Shown here piece after piece: positions 1 through 6,233 of a stretch of 10,473 nt of DNA. Position 1 is the first letter of the stretch. The number at the start of each line of letters is the position of its first letter. The translations under genes were made by a program, and so were the position numbers. The notes below the pieces were generated by a model. The model was given only the letters and a program-made list of their open reading frames with translations. It did no database searches and had not been told where the DNA came from. Source of the DNA: Devosia sp. (GTDB taxonomy: Bacteria > Pseudomonadota > Alphaproteobacteria > Rhizobiales > Devosiaceae); NCBI GenBank assembly GCA_028290245.1, contig JAQGKG010000138.1, positions 1 to 10,473 of the forward strand, read 5' to 3'.

Positions 1-291
1 GTGGGTCAGCGAGCCATCAGCGCCGCCCATGCCGCAGTTATGCTCGTGTACCCAGTCGCCGGGAATGATCGACTCGCTGGCAAAGCCGATGATCTGGCCG
101 AACTTCAGCACCGGCTCGCCGGCCGCAATGAGGCGCGTGGCAAACTTGTGGCCGCGCGGCACCCGGCGCACGATGGATACGCCCTGAGGCGTGGCGGTGC
201 CGACATCGAGATTGGCCAGCGCCACCGCGATATAATCGGATGGATTGAGCACCAGTGTGGTCGGGCGGGGGCGGATCATGGTTTCGGACAT
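1..291 (-). CDS. UxaA-family sugar-acid dehydratase, N-terminal part (cut by window edge)
   Basis: The 97 visible codons start at ATG 289-291 and run off the left edge without a stop. The protein begins MSETMIRPRPTTLVLNPSDY and contains VPRGHKFATRLIAAGEP, then GQIIGFASESIIPGDWVHEHN, which is the N-terminal SAF-type domain of altronate/galactarate dehydratases (UxaA family). Members remove water from a sugar acid to give a 2-keto-3-deoxy acid in the cytoplasm. Some are one chain of about 500 residues and others are split into a short SAF protein and a long partner; the visible part cannot tell which. No clear Shine-Dalgarno precedes the ATG. The gene is divergent from the GntR regulator, with a candidate operator 106 bp upstream of the start. 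Given fucU and a diketo-deoxy-fuconate-type hydrolase nearby, I infer L-fuconate as a likely substrate, but other hexonates are possible. Confidence 0.85.
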   Translation of the reverse strand, partial: MSETMIRPRPTTLVLNPSDYIAVALANLDVGTATPQGVSIVRRVPRGHKFATRLIAAGEPVLKFGQIIGFASESIIPGDWVHEHNCGMGGADGSLTH

Positions 292-373
292 GGCGGCACT
301 TTCACAGGGACGGTCTCAACTTCGCTTTACGCGGGCACGGTTTGCCGCCAGAGTGATTGGAACGGCATCGGCC

Positions 374-379
374 ATTGTA
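374..379 (-). promoter_or_regulatory. Candidate -10 box for the UxaA-family gene
   Basis: Read on the minus strand this is TACAAT, five of six matches to the sigma-70 -10 consensus. It lies about 80 bp upstream of the dehydratase start. No good -35 is visible: the region where one should lie is occupied by the right half of the palindrome at 397-408, which would fit repression of this promoter from the same operator. Inference only. Confidence 0.35.
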
Positions 380-403
380 AGGCACTTTGCTTCTAACTAA
401 CAT
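375..403 (+). promoter_or_regulatory. Candidate promoter of the GntR regulator, giving a leaderless mRNA
   Basis: TTGTAA (375-380, 4/6 of the -35 consensus) and TAACAT (398-403, 4/6 of the -10 consensus) are separated by 17 bp. Transcription would start 6-7 bp after the -10, at or next to A410, which is the first base of the regulator's ATG. No Shine-Dalgarno precedes that ATG, which fits a leaderless transcript. The boxes are individually weak, so this is a hypothesis. Confidence 0.35.
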
Positions 404-408
404 GTTAG
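397..408. promoter_or_regulatory. Palindromic operator copy 1 (CTAACATGTTAG)
   Basis: A perfect 12-bp palindrome ends one base before the ATG of the GntR regulator gene and overlaps its candidate -10. An identical copy precedes the FAH-family gene at 1650-1661, and both copies are followed by CAT. Dyad symmetry and position suit a dimeric GntR/FCD repressor that controls itself and the divergent dehydratase. The sequence identity is seen directly; that this regulator is the one that binds is inferred. Confidence 0.7.
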
Positions 409-409
409 C

Positions 410-1159
410 ATGAACAGCCATACAAGTTCCTACTCCTTTCTGACCAGACCAGCGACGCTGACGCGCGGCAGCGTGACGGCAGACGTCACCCATGCCATTC
501 GCACGGCCATCGTAACGCTGGCGCTGCCGCCGGGCAGCCTGATCGACAAGACGCTGATCTGCGCCGAGTTGGGCGTATCGCGGTTTCCGGTCAGCGAGGC
601 GCTGGCACGGCTGCAGATCGAGGGCCTGGTCGACATCGCGCCGCAGCGCGGCTCGACCGTTTCATTGGTGCGCATCGCCGACGTTCGCGAATATATGCTG
701 ATCCGCAAGGGGCTGGAGTCCGAGGCCCTCCGCGTGCTGATCGGCAGCCATGACCCAAGCCTGATTGATGAGTTGCATGTCAATCTTGCGGCGCAACGCC
801 TGGCGGCGAACCACGACGATGCCGAGGCATTTCATCAGATCGACATCGAATTCCACGACATCATCTTTTCGTCGATGAAATTCACCCGCATCAAATCCAT
901 TATCGATTCGGCGCGCGCCAATCTGGATCGCGCCCGTCGCTTGATCATTACCCCCCGCCGGCTGGCACTGACCATTGCCGAGCATCAGGCGATCTTTGAC
1001 GGGATCCTCGCCGCCGACGCGGTGCTGGCCTCCAAAGCCATGCGCGCTCATATCGACGCGGTGATGGTCGAACTGTTCGCCTTTGCCCGCGAGCATCCCG
1101 ACGTGTTCGCCGACGGCGAAACGCTGGGCAGCGACAGCGACAGTTTTCCCTTCGGGTAG
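410..1159 (+). CDS. GntR-family transcriptional regulator, FCD (FadR-type) subfamily
   Basis: This 249-residue protein has an N-terminal winged helix-turn-helix (about residues 20-87). The recognition region GVSRFPVSEALARLQIEGLV (55-74) is followed by the wing PQRGSTV. An FCD ligand domain spans about 92-225. The usual FCD metal ligands are all present: D145, H149 (in DIEFHD), H192 (in EHQAIF) and H214. Such proteins are dimeric DNA binders released or activated by small organic acids. The ATG at 410 has no Shine-Dalgarno and abuts palindrome 397-408, suggesting autoregulation and perhaps leaderless translation; an in-frame GTG at 473 is possible but would clip the first helix. It precedes fucU by 21 bp and lies in a sugar-acid locus, so the inducer is probably a fucose-pathway intermediate. 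The acidic, serine-rich tail (about 240-249) is not part of the fold. Confidence 0.92.
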   Translation: MNSHTSSYSFLTRPATLTRGSVTADVTHAIRTAIVTLALPPGSLIDKTLICAELGVSRFPVSEALARLQIEGLVDIAPQRGSTVSLVRIADVREYMLIRKGLESEALRVLIGSHDPSLIDELHVNLAAQRLAANHDDAEAFHQIDIEFHDIIFSSMKFTRIKSIIDSARANLDRARRLIITPRRLALTIAEHQAIFDGILAADAVLASKAMRAHIDAVMVELFAFAREHPDVFADGETLGSDSDSFPFG

Positions 1160-1180
1160 TCTGGTCCCAGGAGACCCCCA

Positions 1181-1615
1181 ATGCTCAAGAATATCCCACC
1201 GATTCTCGGACCCGACCTGCTCGGCATTTTGCGCGCCATGGGCCATGGCGACGAAATCGCCATCGTCGACGCCAATTACCCCGGCGACTCCGCCGGGCCG
1301 CTGCTGGTGCGGATGGACGGCATCAGCGTTACCGATGTGCTGGACGCGGTGCTGACCCTGATGCCGCTCGACGACTTCGTTGATGAAGCCGCCATCTGCA
1401 TGCAGGTCGTCGGCAGCGCCGGCCAGCGCGAACCAGTGATGGACGCGATGGATGCCATCATCAAACAGCACGAGCCGAAAATGGCCCTGAGCTCGATGGA
1501 GCGCTTTGCCTTCTATGAGCGGGTCTCGAAGGGCTACGCCATCATCCAGTCCGGCGAACGCCGGCTGTATGGCAATATCCTGCTCAAGAAGGGTGTTATT
1601 CGTCCGGGTGAATAG
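1181..1615 (+). CDS. fucU: L-fucose mutarotase, RbsD/FucU family
   Basis: The 144-residue product aligns along its whole length with my recollection of E. coli FucU (140 residues). It begins MLKNIPPILGPDLLGIL, has the motif MGHGDEIAIVDANYP with H22 and D30 at the family's conserved positions, and ends with RFAFYERVSKGYAII (108-122), then GERRLYGNILLKKGV (125-139). FucU interconverts the alpha and beta anomers of L-fucose in the cytoplasm, supplying the anomer used by the first catabolic enzyme. The fucose form, rather than the ribose form (RbsD), is indicated by the FAFYER and YGNILLKKG segments. AGGAG at 1169-1173, 7 bp before the ATG, is a good ribosome binding site. It lies 21 bp after the GntR gene and is probably cotranscribed with it. 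Confidence 0.93.
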   Translation: MLKNIPPILGPDLLGILRAMGHGDEIAIVDANYPGDSAGPLLVRMDGISVTDVLDAVLTLMPLDDFVDEAAICMQVVGSAGQREPVMDAMDAIIKQHEPKMALSSMERFAFYERVSKGYAIIQSGERRLYGNILLKKGVIRPGE

Positions 1616-1642
1616 TCCGAACGGATCGTACCAAGGTCGGCC

Positions 1643-1670
1643 TCGACAGCTAACATGTTAGCATTTAAGG
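1643..1670 (+). promoter_or_regulatory. Candidate promoter of the FAH-family hydrolase gene
   Basis: TCGACA (1643-1648, 5/6 of the -35 consensus) is followed after 16 bp by TTTAAG (1665-1670, a weak -10). The spacer holds operator copy 2, so a bound repressor would block RNA polymerase. Tentative because the -10 is poor. Confidence 0.3.
1649..1662. promoter_or_regulatory. Palindromic operator copy 2 (GCTAACATGTTAGC)
   Basis: A perfect 14-bp palindrome in the 86-bp gap between fucU and the FAH-family gene has the same 12-bp core as the site at 397-408. It lies 39 bp upstream of the hydrolase ATG. It implies that the hydrolase gene has its own regulated promoter besides possible read-through from fucU. 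Confidence 0.7.
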
Positions 1671-1701
1671 GTCGGTTCAGATTTTTAGGGAGTGTTGATC
1701 G

Positions 1702-2553
1702 ATGAAGTTGTTGCGCGTCGGCGCCAAGGGTTCCGAAAAGCCCGCCATCCTTGCCGAAGACGGCTCCATCCGCGATCTCTCCGGCATTGTGGGCGACATC
1801 GGTGGCCAGACCCTGACTCCCGAGGGTCTGGCGAAAATCCGTGCCGTCGATATCGGCGTGCTGCCGATTCTCGACGCCGGCCAGCGCATCGGCCCCTGCG
1901 TCGGCAGCGTCGGGAAGTTCATCTGCATTGGCCTCAATTATGCCGACCACGCTGCCGAAACCGGCGCAGCCATTCCGGCCGAGCCGATCATCTTCATGAA
2001 GGCCACCAGTGCCATCATCGGGCCGAACGACGACGTGATCATCCCCAAGAACTCGATCAAGCCGGACTGGGAAGTCGAGCTCGGCGTCGTCATCGGCAAG
2101 GAGGCCCGCTACGTCGACGAAGCCGACGCGATGGACCATGTCGCCGGCTATTGCGTCATCAACGACGTCTCCGAGCGCCATTTCCAGACCGAACGCGGCG
2201 GCACCTGGGACAAGGGCAAAGGCAGCGACACCTTCGGCCCGATCGGCCCTTGGCTGGTGACCAAGGACGAAGTAGCCGACCCCCAGCAACTCGGCATGTG
2301 GCTCGAAGTCGATGGCCACCGCTACCAGAACGGCTCGACCAAGACGATGATCTTCGGCGTCGCACATGTCGTGAGCTATGTCAGCCAGTTCATGAGCCTG
2401 CAGCCCGGCGACATCATCTCCACCGGCACCCCGCCCGGCGTCGGCATGGGCATCAAGCCGAACCCGGTCTGGCTCAAGCATGGCAACGTCATGCGGCTAG
2501 GCATCGAAGGCCTTGGCGAGCAGCAGCAGAATGTGAAGGCGTATAGCGCTTAG
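1702..2553 (+). CDS. Fumarylacetoacetate hydrolase-family enzyme, probable 2,4-diketo-3-deoxy-L-fuconate hydrolase
   Basis: The 283-residue protein has a short N-terminal domain (1-70) and a FAH catalytic domain (about 72-280). Seen in order are ICIGLNYADHAAE (74-86), PDWEVELGVVIGKEAR (121-136) with metal ligands E124 and E126, VINDVSER (152-159) with D155, KGSDTFGPIGPW (173-184) and GDIISTGTPPGVGMG (236-250). Family members are Mg/Mn-dependent C-C bond hydrolases of 2,4-diketo acids. This length and these motifs match the group annotated as ureidoglycolate lyase or 2,4-diketo-3-deoxy-L-fuconate/rhamnonate hydrolase; adjacent fucU favours the fuconate reaction, giving pyruvate and L-lactate. 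AGGGAG at 1687-1692 lies 9 bp before the ATG. A terminator follows the stop. Substrate is inferred from context; the family is certain. Confidence 0.9.
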   Translation: MKLLRVGAKGSEKPAILAEDGSIRDLSGIVGDIGGQTLTPEGLAKIRAVDIGVLPILDAGQRIGPCVGSVGKFICIGLNYADHAAETGAAIPAEPIIFMKATSAIIGPNDDVIIPKNSIKPDWEVELGVVIGKEARYVDEADAMDHVAGYCVINDVSERHFQTERGGTWDKGKGSDTFGPIGPWLVTKDEVADPQQLGMWLEVDGHRYQNGSTKTMIFGVAHVVSYVSQFMSLQPGDIISTGTPPGVGMGIKPNPVWLKHGNVMRLGIEGLGEQQQNVKAYSA

Positions 2554-2573
2554 TTGCGCTGCAATGAAATTGG

Positions 2574-2601
2574 AGGCGGGATATCTGCATCCCGCCTTTT
2601 T
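2574..2601 (+). terminator. Rho-independent terminator after the FAH-family gene
   Basis: A 9-bp perfect stem, AGGCGGGAT (2574-2582) with ATCCCGCCT (2589-2597), encloses a 6-base loop and runs into five T residues (2597-2601). It lies 20 bp after the hydrolase stop. The opposite strand has no T tract, so it should act only on plus-strand transcripts, although the convergent ridA-like gene ends 10 bp away. Confidence 0.88.
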
Positions 2602-2611
2602 GTTCGAAGGT

Positions 2612-3007
2612 TTAAGGCCGCTTGGCCACGAGATCGATCTCGACCAGCGCCCCAACCGCCAGCGCCGTGACCCCTATCGTGGTCCGTGCCGGCAATTTCC
2701 CCGCTTCAAAAAACTCTGGCCACAGCGTGTTGAGCGCGGCGTAATCCCGTTCAAACTGCGTCAGGTAGATGCGCACCATGGTGACATGCTCCAGCGTTAG
2801 CCCGACGCCACCCAATACCAGCTTGAGATTTTCGACCACGCGCCGGGTCTGCGCCTCGATACCGTCGGGCAAAGGCGCCTCGGGTGCGGCCGGGTTGGTT
2901 GGCATCTGGCCGGTGACAAATATCCAGCCGTCCGCCTCGACGGCATGGGAAAAAGGAGCAACCGGCCGAGGGCCGGACGCGATCATATGATGTAGAAGCT
3001 GACTCAT
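2612..3007 (-). CDS. RidA/YjgF/YER057c/UK114-family protein
   Basis: The 131-residue protein shows the Rid fold pattern: APFSHAVEADGWIFVTGQMP (17-36), RIYLTQFERDYAALN (79-93), then LPARTTIGV (105-113) and ALVEID (120-125). R108 and E123 correspond to the arginine that binds the substrate carboxylate and the glutamate of active RidA enzymes. RidA hydrolyses reactive enamines/imines such as 2-aminoacrylate to ketoacids and ammonia, in the cytoplasm as a trimer. I place the start at ATG 3005-3007 because AGGA (3017-3020) sits 9 bp upstream. An ATG at 3014-3016 would leave no spacing, and a longer extension to 3109 lacks family similarity. The start GPRPVAPFSHA differs a little from classic RidA, so it may be one of the other Rid subfamilies. 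It is divergent from the DedA gene and convergent with the fucose group. Confidence 0.88.
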   Translation of the reverse strand: MSQLLHHMIASGPRPVAPFSHAVEADGWIFVTGQMPTNPAAPEAPLPDGIEAQTRRVVENLKLVLGGVGLTLEHVTMVRIYLTQFERDYAALNTLWPEFFEAGKLPARTTIGVTALAVGALVEIDLVAKRP

Positions 3008-3016
3008 GACTGACAT

Positions 3017-3020
3017 TCCT
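3017..3020 (-). promoter_or_regulatory. Ribosome binding site deciding the RidA start
   Basis: AGGA on the minus strand lies directly against the ATG at 3014-3016 but 9 bp from the ATG at 3005-3007. Normal spacing selects the inner start. Confidence 0.55.
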
Positions 3021-3115
3021 GCGTGATAGTGCTTGAGCGGCAAAGCCCGGACGGCCATATAGTCAATGGTCGCCAGGCAGCTATCCCGCAAAGGCGTCCA
3101 GAGTCGCAACCATCA

Positions 3116-3817
3116 ATGTTCGATATCTTCCACACCGTTTCCGCCTATCTCGAGAGTTTTCTCGATGCGATATCGGGCAATTTCTGGCTGACCTTCTGGT
3201 TCATCTTTGCCGTGGCAATTGGCGAAGCGGTCTTCATCCTCGGGCTATTCGTACCCTCGACGCCAATCCTGCTGATGGCGGGCGGCATTATTGCCGAGGG
3301 CCGGCTGCCGTTCTGGGAAGTGTATTTCGCTGCTGTGATCGGCGCCATCATCGGCGACGCCATCTCCTACACAATCGGCCATTTCCTCAAGGATTCCATC
3401 AAGGAAATCTGGCCCTTCCGCAACCACCGCCCGATGATCACCAAGGGCGAGGAATTCTTTGCTAAACACGGTGGCAAAGCGGTGTTCATCGGCCGTTTTA
3501 TTCCAGGCGTGAAAGCCGTGATCCCCGGCGTCGCTGGCATCATGGGCATGCGCTACAGCCACTTCACTATCATCAACGTTACCTCGGCTTTTGTTTGGGC
3601 GGCTGCCCATATCCTGCCGGGAATGCTGTTGACTGGCTGGCTTAAATCCATGGGCCTGTCGCTCGAACTGGTCATCGTGGTGGGAACCCTGATCCTTGCA
3701 GCGCTGTTCATGCTGTTGCACTCCTATCGCCGCATCCTGCTGTTCTTCGCCCCTTGGATGGGCAGTCTCGGCCGCTCGATCCAAGCGCGGTGGGCGACAG
3801 GCGGCAGTTCTCACTAA
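3116..3817 (+). CDS. DedA-family (SNARE-associated/VTT domain) inner-membrane protein
   Basis: The 233-residue protein is mostly hydrophobic, with membrane or re-entrant segments near residues 23-48, 50-62, 67-90, 134-145, 151-175 and 182-205. DedA signatures are LGLFVPSTPILLMAGGIIAE (42-61), GAIIGDAISYTIGHF (76-90) and FIGRFIPGVKAVIPGVAGIM (124-143), where R127 in GRFIPG is strongly conserved. DedA proteins are implicated in lipid-carrier (undecaprenyl phosphate) recycling, membrane homeostasis and resistance to alkaline stress and cationic peptides; this copy's role is unknown. I chose ATG 3116 because the in-frame GTG at 3023 adds 31 polar residues unlike the family and runs through the shared upstream region with ridA. 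The ribosome binding site is weak (CAGAG at 3099-3103). The stop overlaps the Shine-Dalgarno of the next gene. Confidence 0.88.
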   Translation: MFDIFHTVSAYLESFLDAISGNFWLTFWFIFAVAIGEAVFILGLFVPSTPILLMAGGIIAEGRLPFWEVYFAAVIGAIIGDAISYTIGHFLKDSIKEIWPFRNHRPMITKGEEFFAKHGGKAVFIGRFIPGVKAVIPGVAGIMGMRYSHFTIINVTSAFVWAAAHILPGMLLTGWLKSMGLSLELVIVVGTLILAALFMLLHSYRRILLFFAPWMGSLGRSIQARWATGGSSH

Positions 3818-3828
3818 GGATATTTGCC

Positions 3829-4125
3829 ATGACCGAACCCGAACTGATGGCGCAGCGTGAAGACAACGGCAGCCGTGGCCGCTATGTCATTCACCTGGCG
3901 CCGGGCTTTGAGGCAGAGATGACCTTCCGCAAGGACGACAGCGGCACCATCGCGATTGAGCATACCGGCGTGCCGCCGGAATATGAGGGTCGCGGCATTG
4001 CGGCCAAGCTGGTCAACAAGGCAATAGCGGACGCCCGCGAGCAGGGCTTCAAGATTGTGCCGGTCTGTTCGTACGTCGTGGCACAGTTCAAGCGTCATCC
4101 CGAGTGGGCCGACCTGCGGGCCTAG
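3829..4125 (+). CDS. Small GNAT-fold acetyltransferase-like protein (Acetyltransf_CG/YidJ type)
   Basis: The 98-residue product is much shorter than ordinary GNAT enzymes and matches the compact GCN5-like family (Pfam Acetyltransf_CG). Visible are YVIHLAPGFEAEMTFR (19-34), IAIEHTGVPPEYEGRGIAAK (41-60) with the acetyl-CoA pyrophosphate loop EGRGIA (53-58), and KIVPVCSYVVAQFKRHPEW (75-93) with the family's conserved C80 and HPE. Proteins of this group bind acetyl-CoA, and their acceptor is generally unknown. AAGGA (3816-3820) lies 8 bp before ATG 3829 and overlaps the DedA stop, so the two genes are probably one operon with coupled translation; an in-frame ATG at 3754 lies within dedA and is rejected. 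The TAG stop shares bases with the stop of the convergent gene. Confidence 0.87.
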   Translation: MTEPELMAQREDNGSRGRYVIHLAPGFEAEMTFRKDDSGTIAIEHTGVPPEYEGRGIAAKLVNKAIADAREQGFKIVPVCSYVVAQFKRHPEWADLRA

Positions 4126-4328
4126 TGCCCTGAAGCACTCCGCTGCCGGAAAATTTCCATCAGCCGCGCCAGCGCAACCAGATGGATATGCTCCGGCGTG
4201 GTCGGCTCCTTCATGCAAATTACATCCGTGACGACCGTGAACAGGCAGCCATTGCGTTCGCCCGAAGCGGTGAACTCAAGCCGGCGTTTTCCGGGCCGAT
4301 ATCGCGACTGGGTAACCTTGAACTGCAT
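4122..4328 (-). CDS. Conserved-looking small hypothetical protein (68 aa)
   Basis: I do not recognise this protein. It starts MQFKVTQSRYRPGKRRLEF, has a hydrophobic stretch CLFTVVTDVICM (28-39) probably forming a beta strand, then PEHIHLVALARLMEIFRQR (45-63), which looks like an amphipathic helix. It is basic, with two cysteines (28 and 38) and no signal peptide or membrane helix. Codons are strongly G/C-ending, as in its neighbours, which argues for a real gene. Its stop and the stop of the GNAT-like gene share the four bases CTAG (4122-4125). No Shine-Dalgarno is visible before ATG 4326-4328 and no other ATG or GTG precedes it in frame. It is 117 bp downstream of the diguanylate cyclase on the same strand and could be read through from it. 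The layout faintly recalls DUF1488-like small proteins, but I cannot support that. Confidence 0.6.
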   Translation of the reverse strand: MQFKVTQSRYRPGKRRLEFTASGERNGCLFTVVTDVICMKEPTTPEHIHLVALARLMEIFRQRSASGH

Positions 4329-4445
4329 CAGAGATCGTGGTGTGGCAACAGCATGTGATTGTCCTCGAAAGGCATCTCAGAGGCTGGCAGGCACTCGCCG
4401 TTGCGTCAATTGCCCAATGGGCCAAGACGGCGGCGGGCCTGATCA

Positions 4446-6212
4446 CTAACTCGCGTTGTTGCGGGGGCGGAGGCCCGGAACGGCATCGGGATCGAAGGTC
4501 ACGACGCGATTTCGTCCGGCATCCTTGGCCATGTAAAGGGCCGCATCGGCCATTTCGGTCACGGTCTCGATGCTGTCGCCGGCTTCCGCGAGGCATGCAC
4601 CGATGCTGACCGTTACCAACACTTCGTCACCGCCGGGCAGTGCAACGGGCCGCTCGTTGATAGCGGCGATAACGCCATAGGCGGCGGCCCGGATCAACTG
4701 CGGCGCCGTGTTGTGCAACAAGACGATATATTCGTCGCCGCCCCAGCGCGCGCAGACATTATCGGCACCGATCGAGGCCGCGATGCGACTGGCGACTTCG
4801 GCGATCACGGCATCGCCTGCGGTGTGCCCGAATGTATCGTTGATCGACTTGAAGTGGTCGATATCGACCAGCAGCAAGCCTCGTCCCTGCGCCGGCTCGC
4901 TCGCGCTAAACACAGTAAGAAAACCGCGACGATTGGCAATGCCGGTCTGGGCATCGCGGAACGCCAGGGCTTCGAGCTCTTCGGTCCGTTGCCGCACGCG
5001 GCTTTCGAGCTGCTGGGTGTGACTGCTGACTGCCACCGCCATTTCGGTAAATGCGCCGGATAGCCGTCCGATCTCGTCCTGCGTGCCGGAACTCATCGCT
5101 AGGGCCGGACCGTAATTGCCGTTTCGAGCCTCAAGCACCACCAGTTGCAACCCCCGAAGCCGGTCCAGCACCAGCCGCTTAAACACCAGCATCATGACCA
5201 CGGCCACCAGCCCCATGACTGCGGCGAGCAGCAGCCCGATCGGCAGGAACAGCCGCTTGTCGATGATCGCGTCGATGTCCATTAGCGTGACATTGAACCA
5301 GCCGAGTTTGTCGAGATAGCCGACGCCAACCAGCGTCTCCTTGCCCTCGACCATCATAAAGCGCGACATGGCTACAGCATCGCCGGCGGCGACCGCTGCC
5401 ATCAACTCGCGCAGCGCCTGCTGGTCGGCCGGGCGATCAATCAGTGAAAACACCGTCCGCTTGGCGCTCATCTCCGCAGTGAGACTGCGCAGATCGACCA
5501 TGTTCTGATCGCGATGCGCCTGCACGGCGCCCTGGCGATCGACGAACATCGAAGTAACACCCACCTGCGGAACGTTGACCACTTCCTGAATGAAACTGGT
5601 CAGGTCGATGCCAGTGCCGAGCACGCCGAGCACGCGTCGTCCTTCGCGGATGACGCAATTCATCCAGACCTTAGTGACGCGCAGATTGGCGTCGTTATCG
5701 ACGTTGAGATGGCAGCCCCCGCCGAGCGCTACGGTGGAATAATACCAAGCGTCGCGCGGGTTATCGGGGCTCACCGTGTAGCGATATTGCCCACCGGCAT
5801 AGGCGTTGGCAGCATCGTTGAAGTAGTAGTGGCCGGAGTCATTGATAACGAAAAAGTAGCTCTTGTCGGCAAACGATTGCCGAAAATGCTCCAGCTCGGC
5901 GATGCCGCGTTGCCTCAGACCAGCATCATCCTCAGCATTGGCCCAATCGCGGATCGACTGCGACCCGGCCAGCGTTTCGGCCAGCGTGACCTCGCGCATC
6001 AGGGCATCGAGTCCGCGATAGCGATCGTAGAGCACCTGCTTTTCGGCAAACAACGTGCCCAACTGGATCACAGTCGAGGCGACGATCCAGTTGAATGCGG
6101 CATAGGCCGGCACCGCCACCGCGGCAAATCCCAGCAACACCAGGATCAGCACGCGGCCACGCAGACTGCTGGCTATCGTCTCTCTGAGGCCGATGGAATT
6201 GCCCTCGCCCAT
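4446..6212 (-). CDS. Membrane diguanylate cyclase: periplasmic Cache-like sensor, HAMP, GGDEF
   Basis: This 588-residue protein has a transmembrane segment at about 20-48, a periplasmic sensor at about 50-318, a second segment at 321-346, a HAMP region at about 347-400, a short coiled linker (398-415) and a GGDEF domain (415-575). The sensor carries dCache-like features: YFFVINDSGHYYFND (119-133), DAWYY (154-158) and LGVLGTGIDL (195-204). The catalytic domain has VDIDHFKSINDTFGHTAGD (449-467) and active-site GGDEY (491-495) in RWGGDEY, a known functional variant of GGDEF. It should make cyclic di-GMP from two GTP in response to a periplasmic ligand. The upstream inhibitory I-site (RxxD) is absent: the positions read GADN (482-485). 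No Shine-Dalgarno is visible before ATG 6210-6212, and an inverted repeat (6221-6233) lies just upstream. It follows the esterase gene by 84 bp on the same strand. Confidence 0.93.
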   Translation of the reverse strand: MGEGNSIGLRETIASSLRGRVLILVLLGFAAVAVPAYAAFNWIVASTVIQLGTLFAEKQVLYDRYRGLDALMREVTLAETLAGSQSIRDWANAEDDAGLRQRGIAELEHFRQSFADKSYFFVINDSGHYYFNDAANAYAGGQYRYTVSPDNPRDAWYYSTVALGGGCHLNVDNDANLRVTKVWMNCVIREGRRVLGVLGTGIDLTSFIQEVVNVPQVGVTSMFVDRQGAVQAHRDQNMVDLRSLTAEMSAKRTVFSLIDRPADQQALRELMAAVAAGDAVAMSRFMMVEGKETLVGVGYLDKLGWFNVTLMDIDAIIDKRLFLPIGLLLAAVMGLVAVVMMLVFKRLVLDRLRGLQLVVLEARNGNYGPALAMSSGTQDEIGRLSGAFTEMAVAVSSHTQQLESRVRQRTEELEALAFRDAQTGIANRRGFLTVFSASEPAQGRGLLLVDIDHFKSINDTFGHTAGDAVIAEVASRIAASIGADNVCARWGGDEYIVLLHNTAPQLIRAAAYGVIAAINERPVALPGGDEVLVTVSIGACLAEAGDSIETVTEMADAALYMAKDAGRNRVVTFDPDAVPGLRPRNNAS

Positions 6213-6220
6213 GCACTTTG

Positions 6221-6233
6221 CGGCCTAAGGCCG
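6221..6233. repeat. Inverted repeat just upstream of the diguanylate cyclase start
   Basis: CGGCCTAAGGCCG is a perfect inverted repeat with a single central base, ending 9 bp before the cyclase ATG. In RNA it could form a 5-bp GC stem with a 3-base loop across the place where a Shine-Dalgarno should be. It could instead be a protein-binding site or chance. Confidence 0.4.

Noticed and set aside
302..493. Short open frame on the minus strand across the GntR promoter region
   Set aside because: It overlaps the operator and the regulator start, has no recognisable similarity, and is arginine-rich noise typical of GC-rich antisense frames.
662..2481. Long minus-strand frames opposite the GntR, fucU and FAH-family genes (662-1471 and 1534-2481)
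   Set aside because: They mirror real genes on the plus strand, give histidine/glycine/aspartate-rich peptides without family motifs, and arise from the third-position GC bias.
3008..3109. N-terminal extension of the RidA-family gene up to 3109
   Set aside because: The added residues match no Rid protein, and the Shine-Dalgarno at 3017-3020 points to ATG 3005-3007.
4329..4445. Possible terminator or regulatory RNA between the cyclase and the small hypothetical gene
   Set aside because: I found no stable hairpin with a T tract and no promoter boxes; TTGCCCAATGGGCCAA near 4409 is only an imperfect short repeat.
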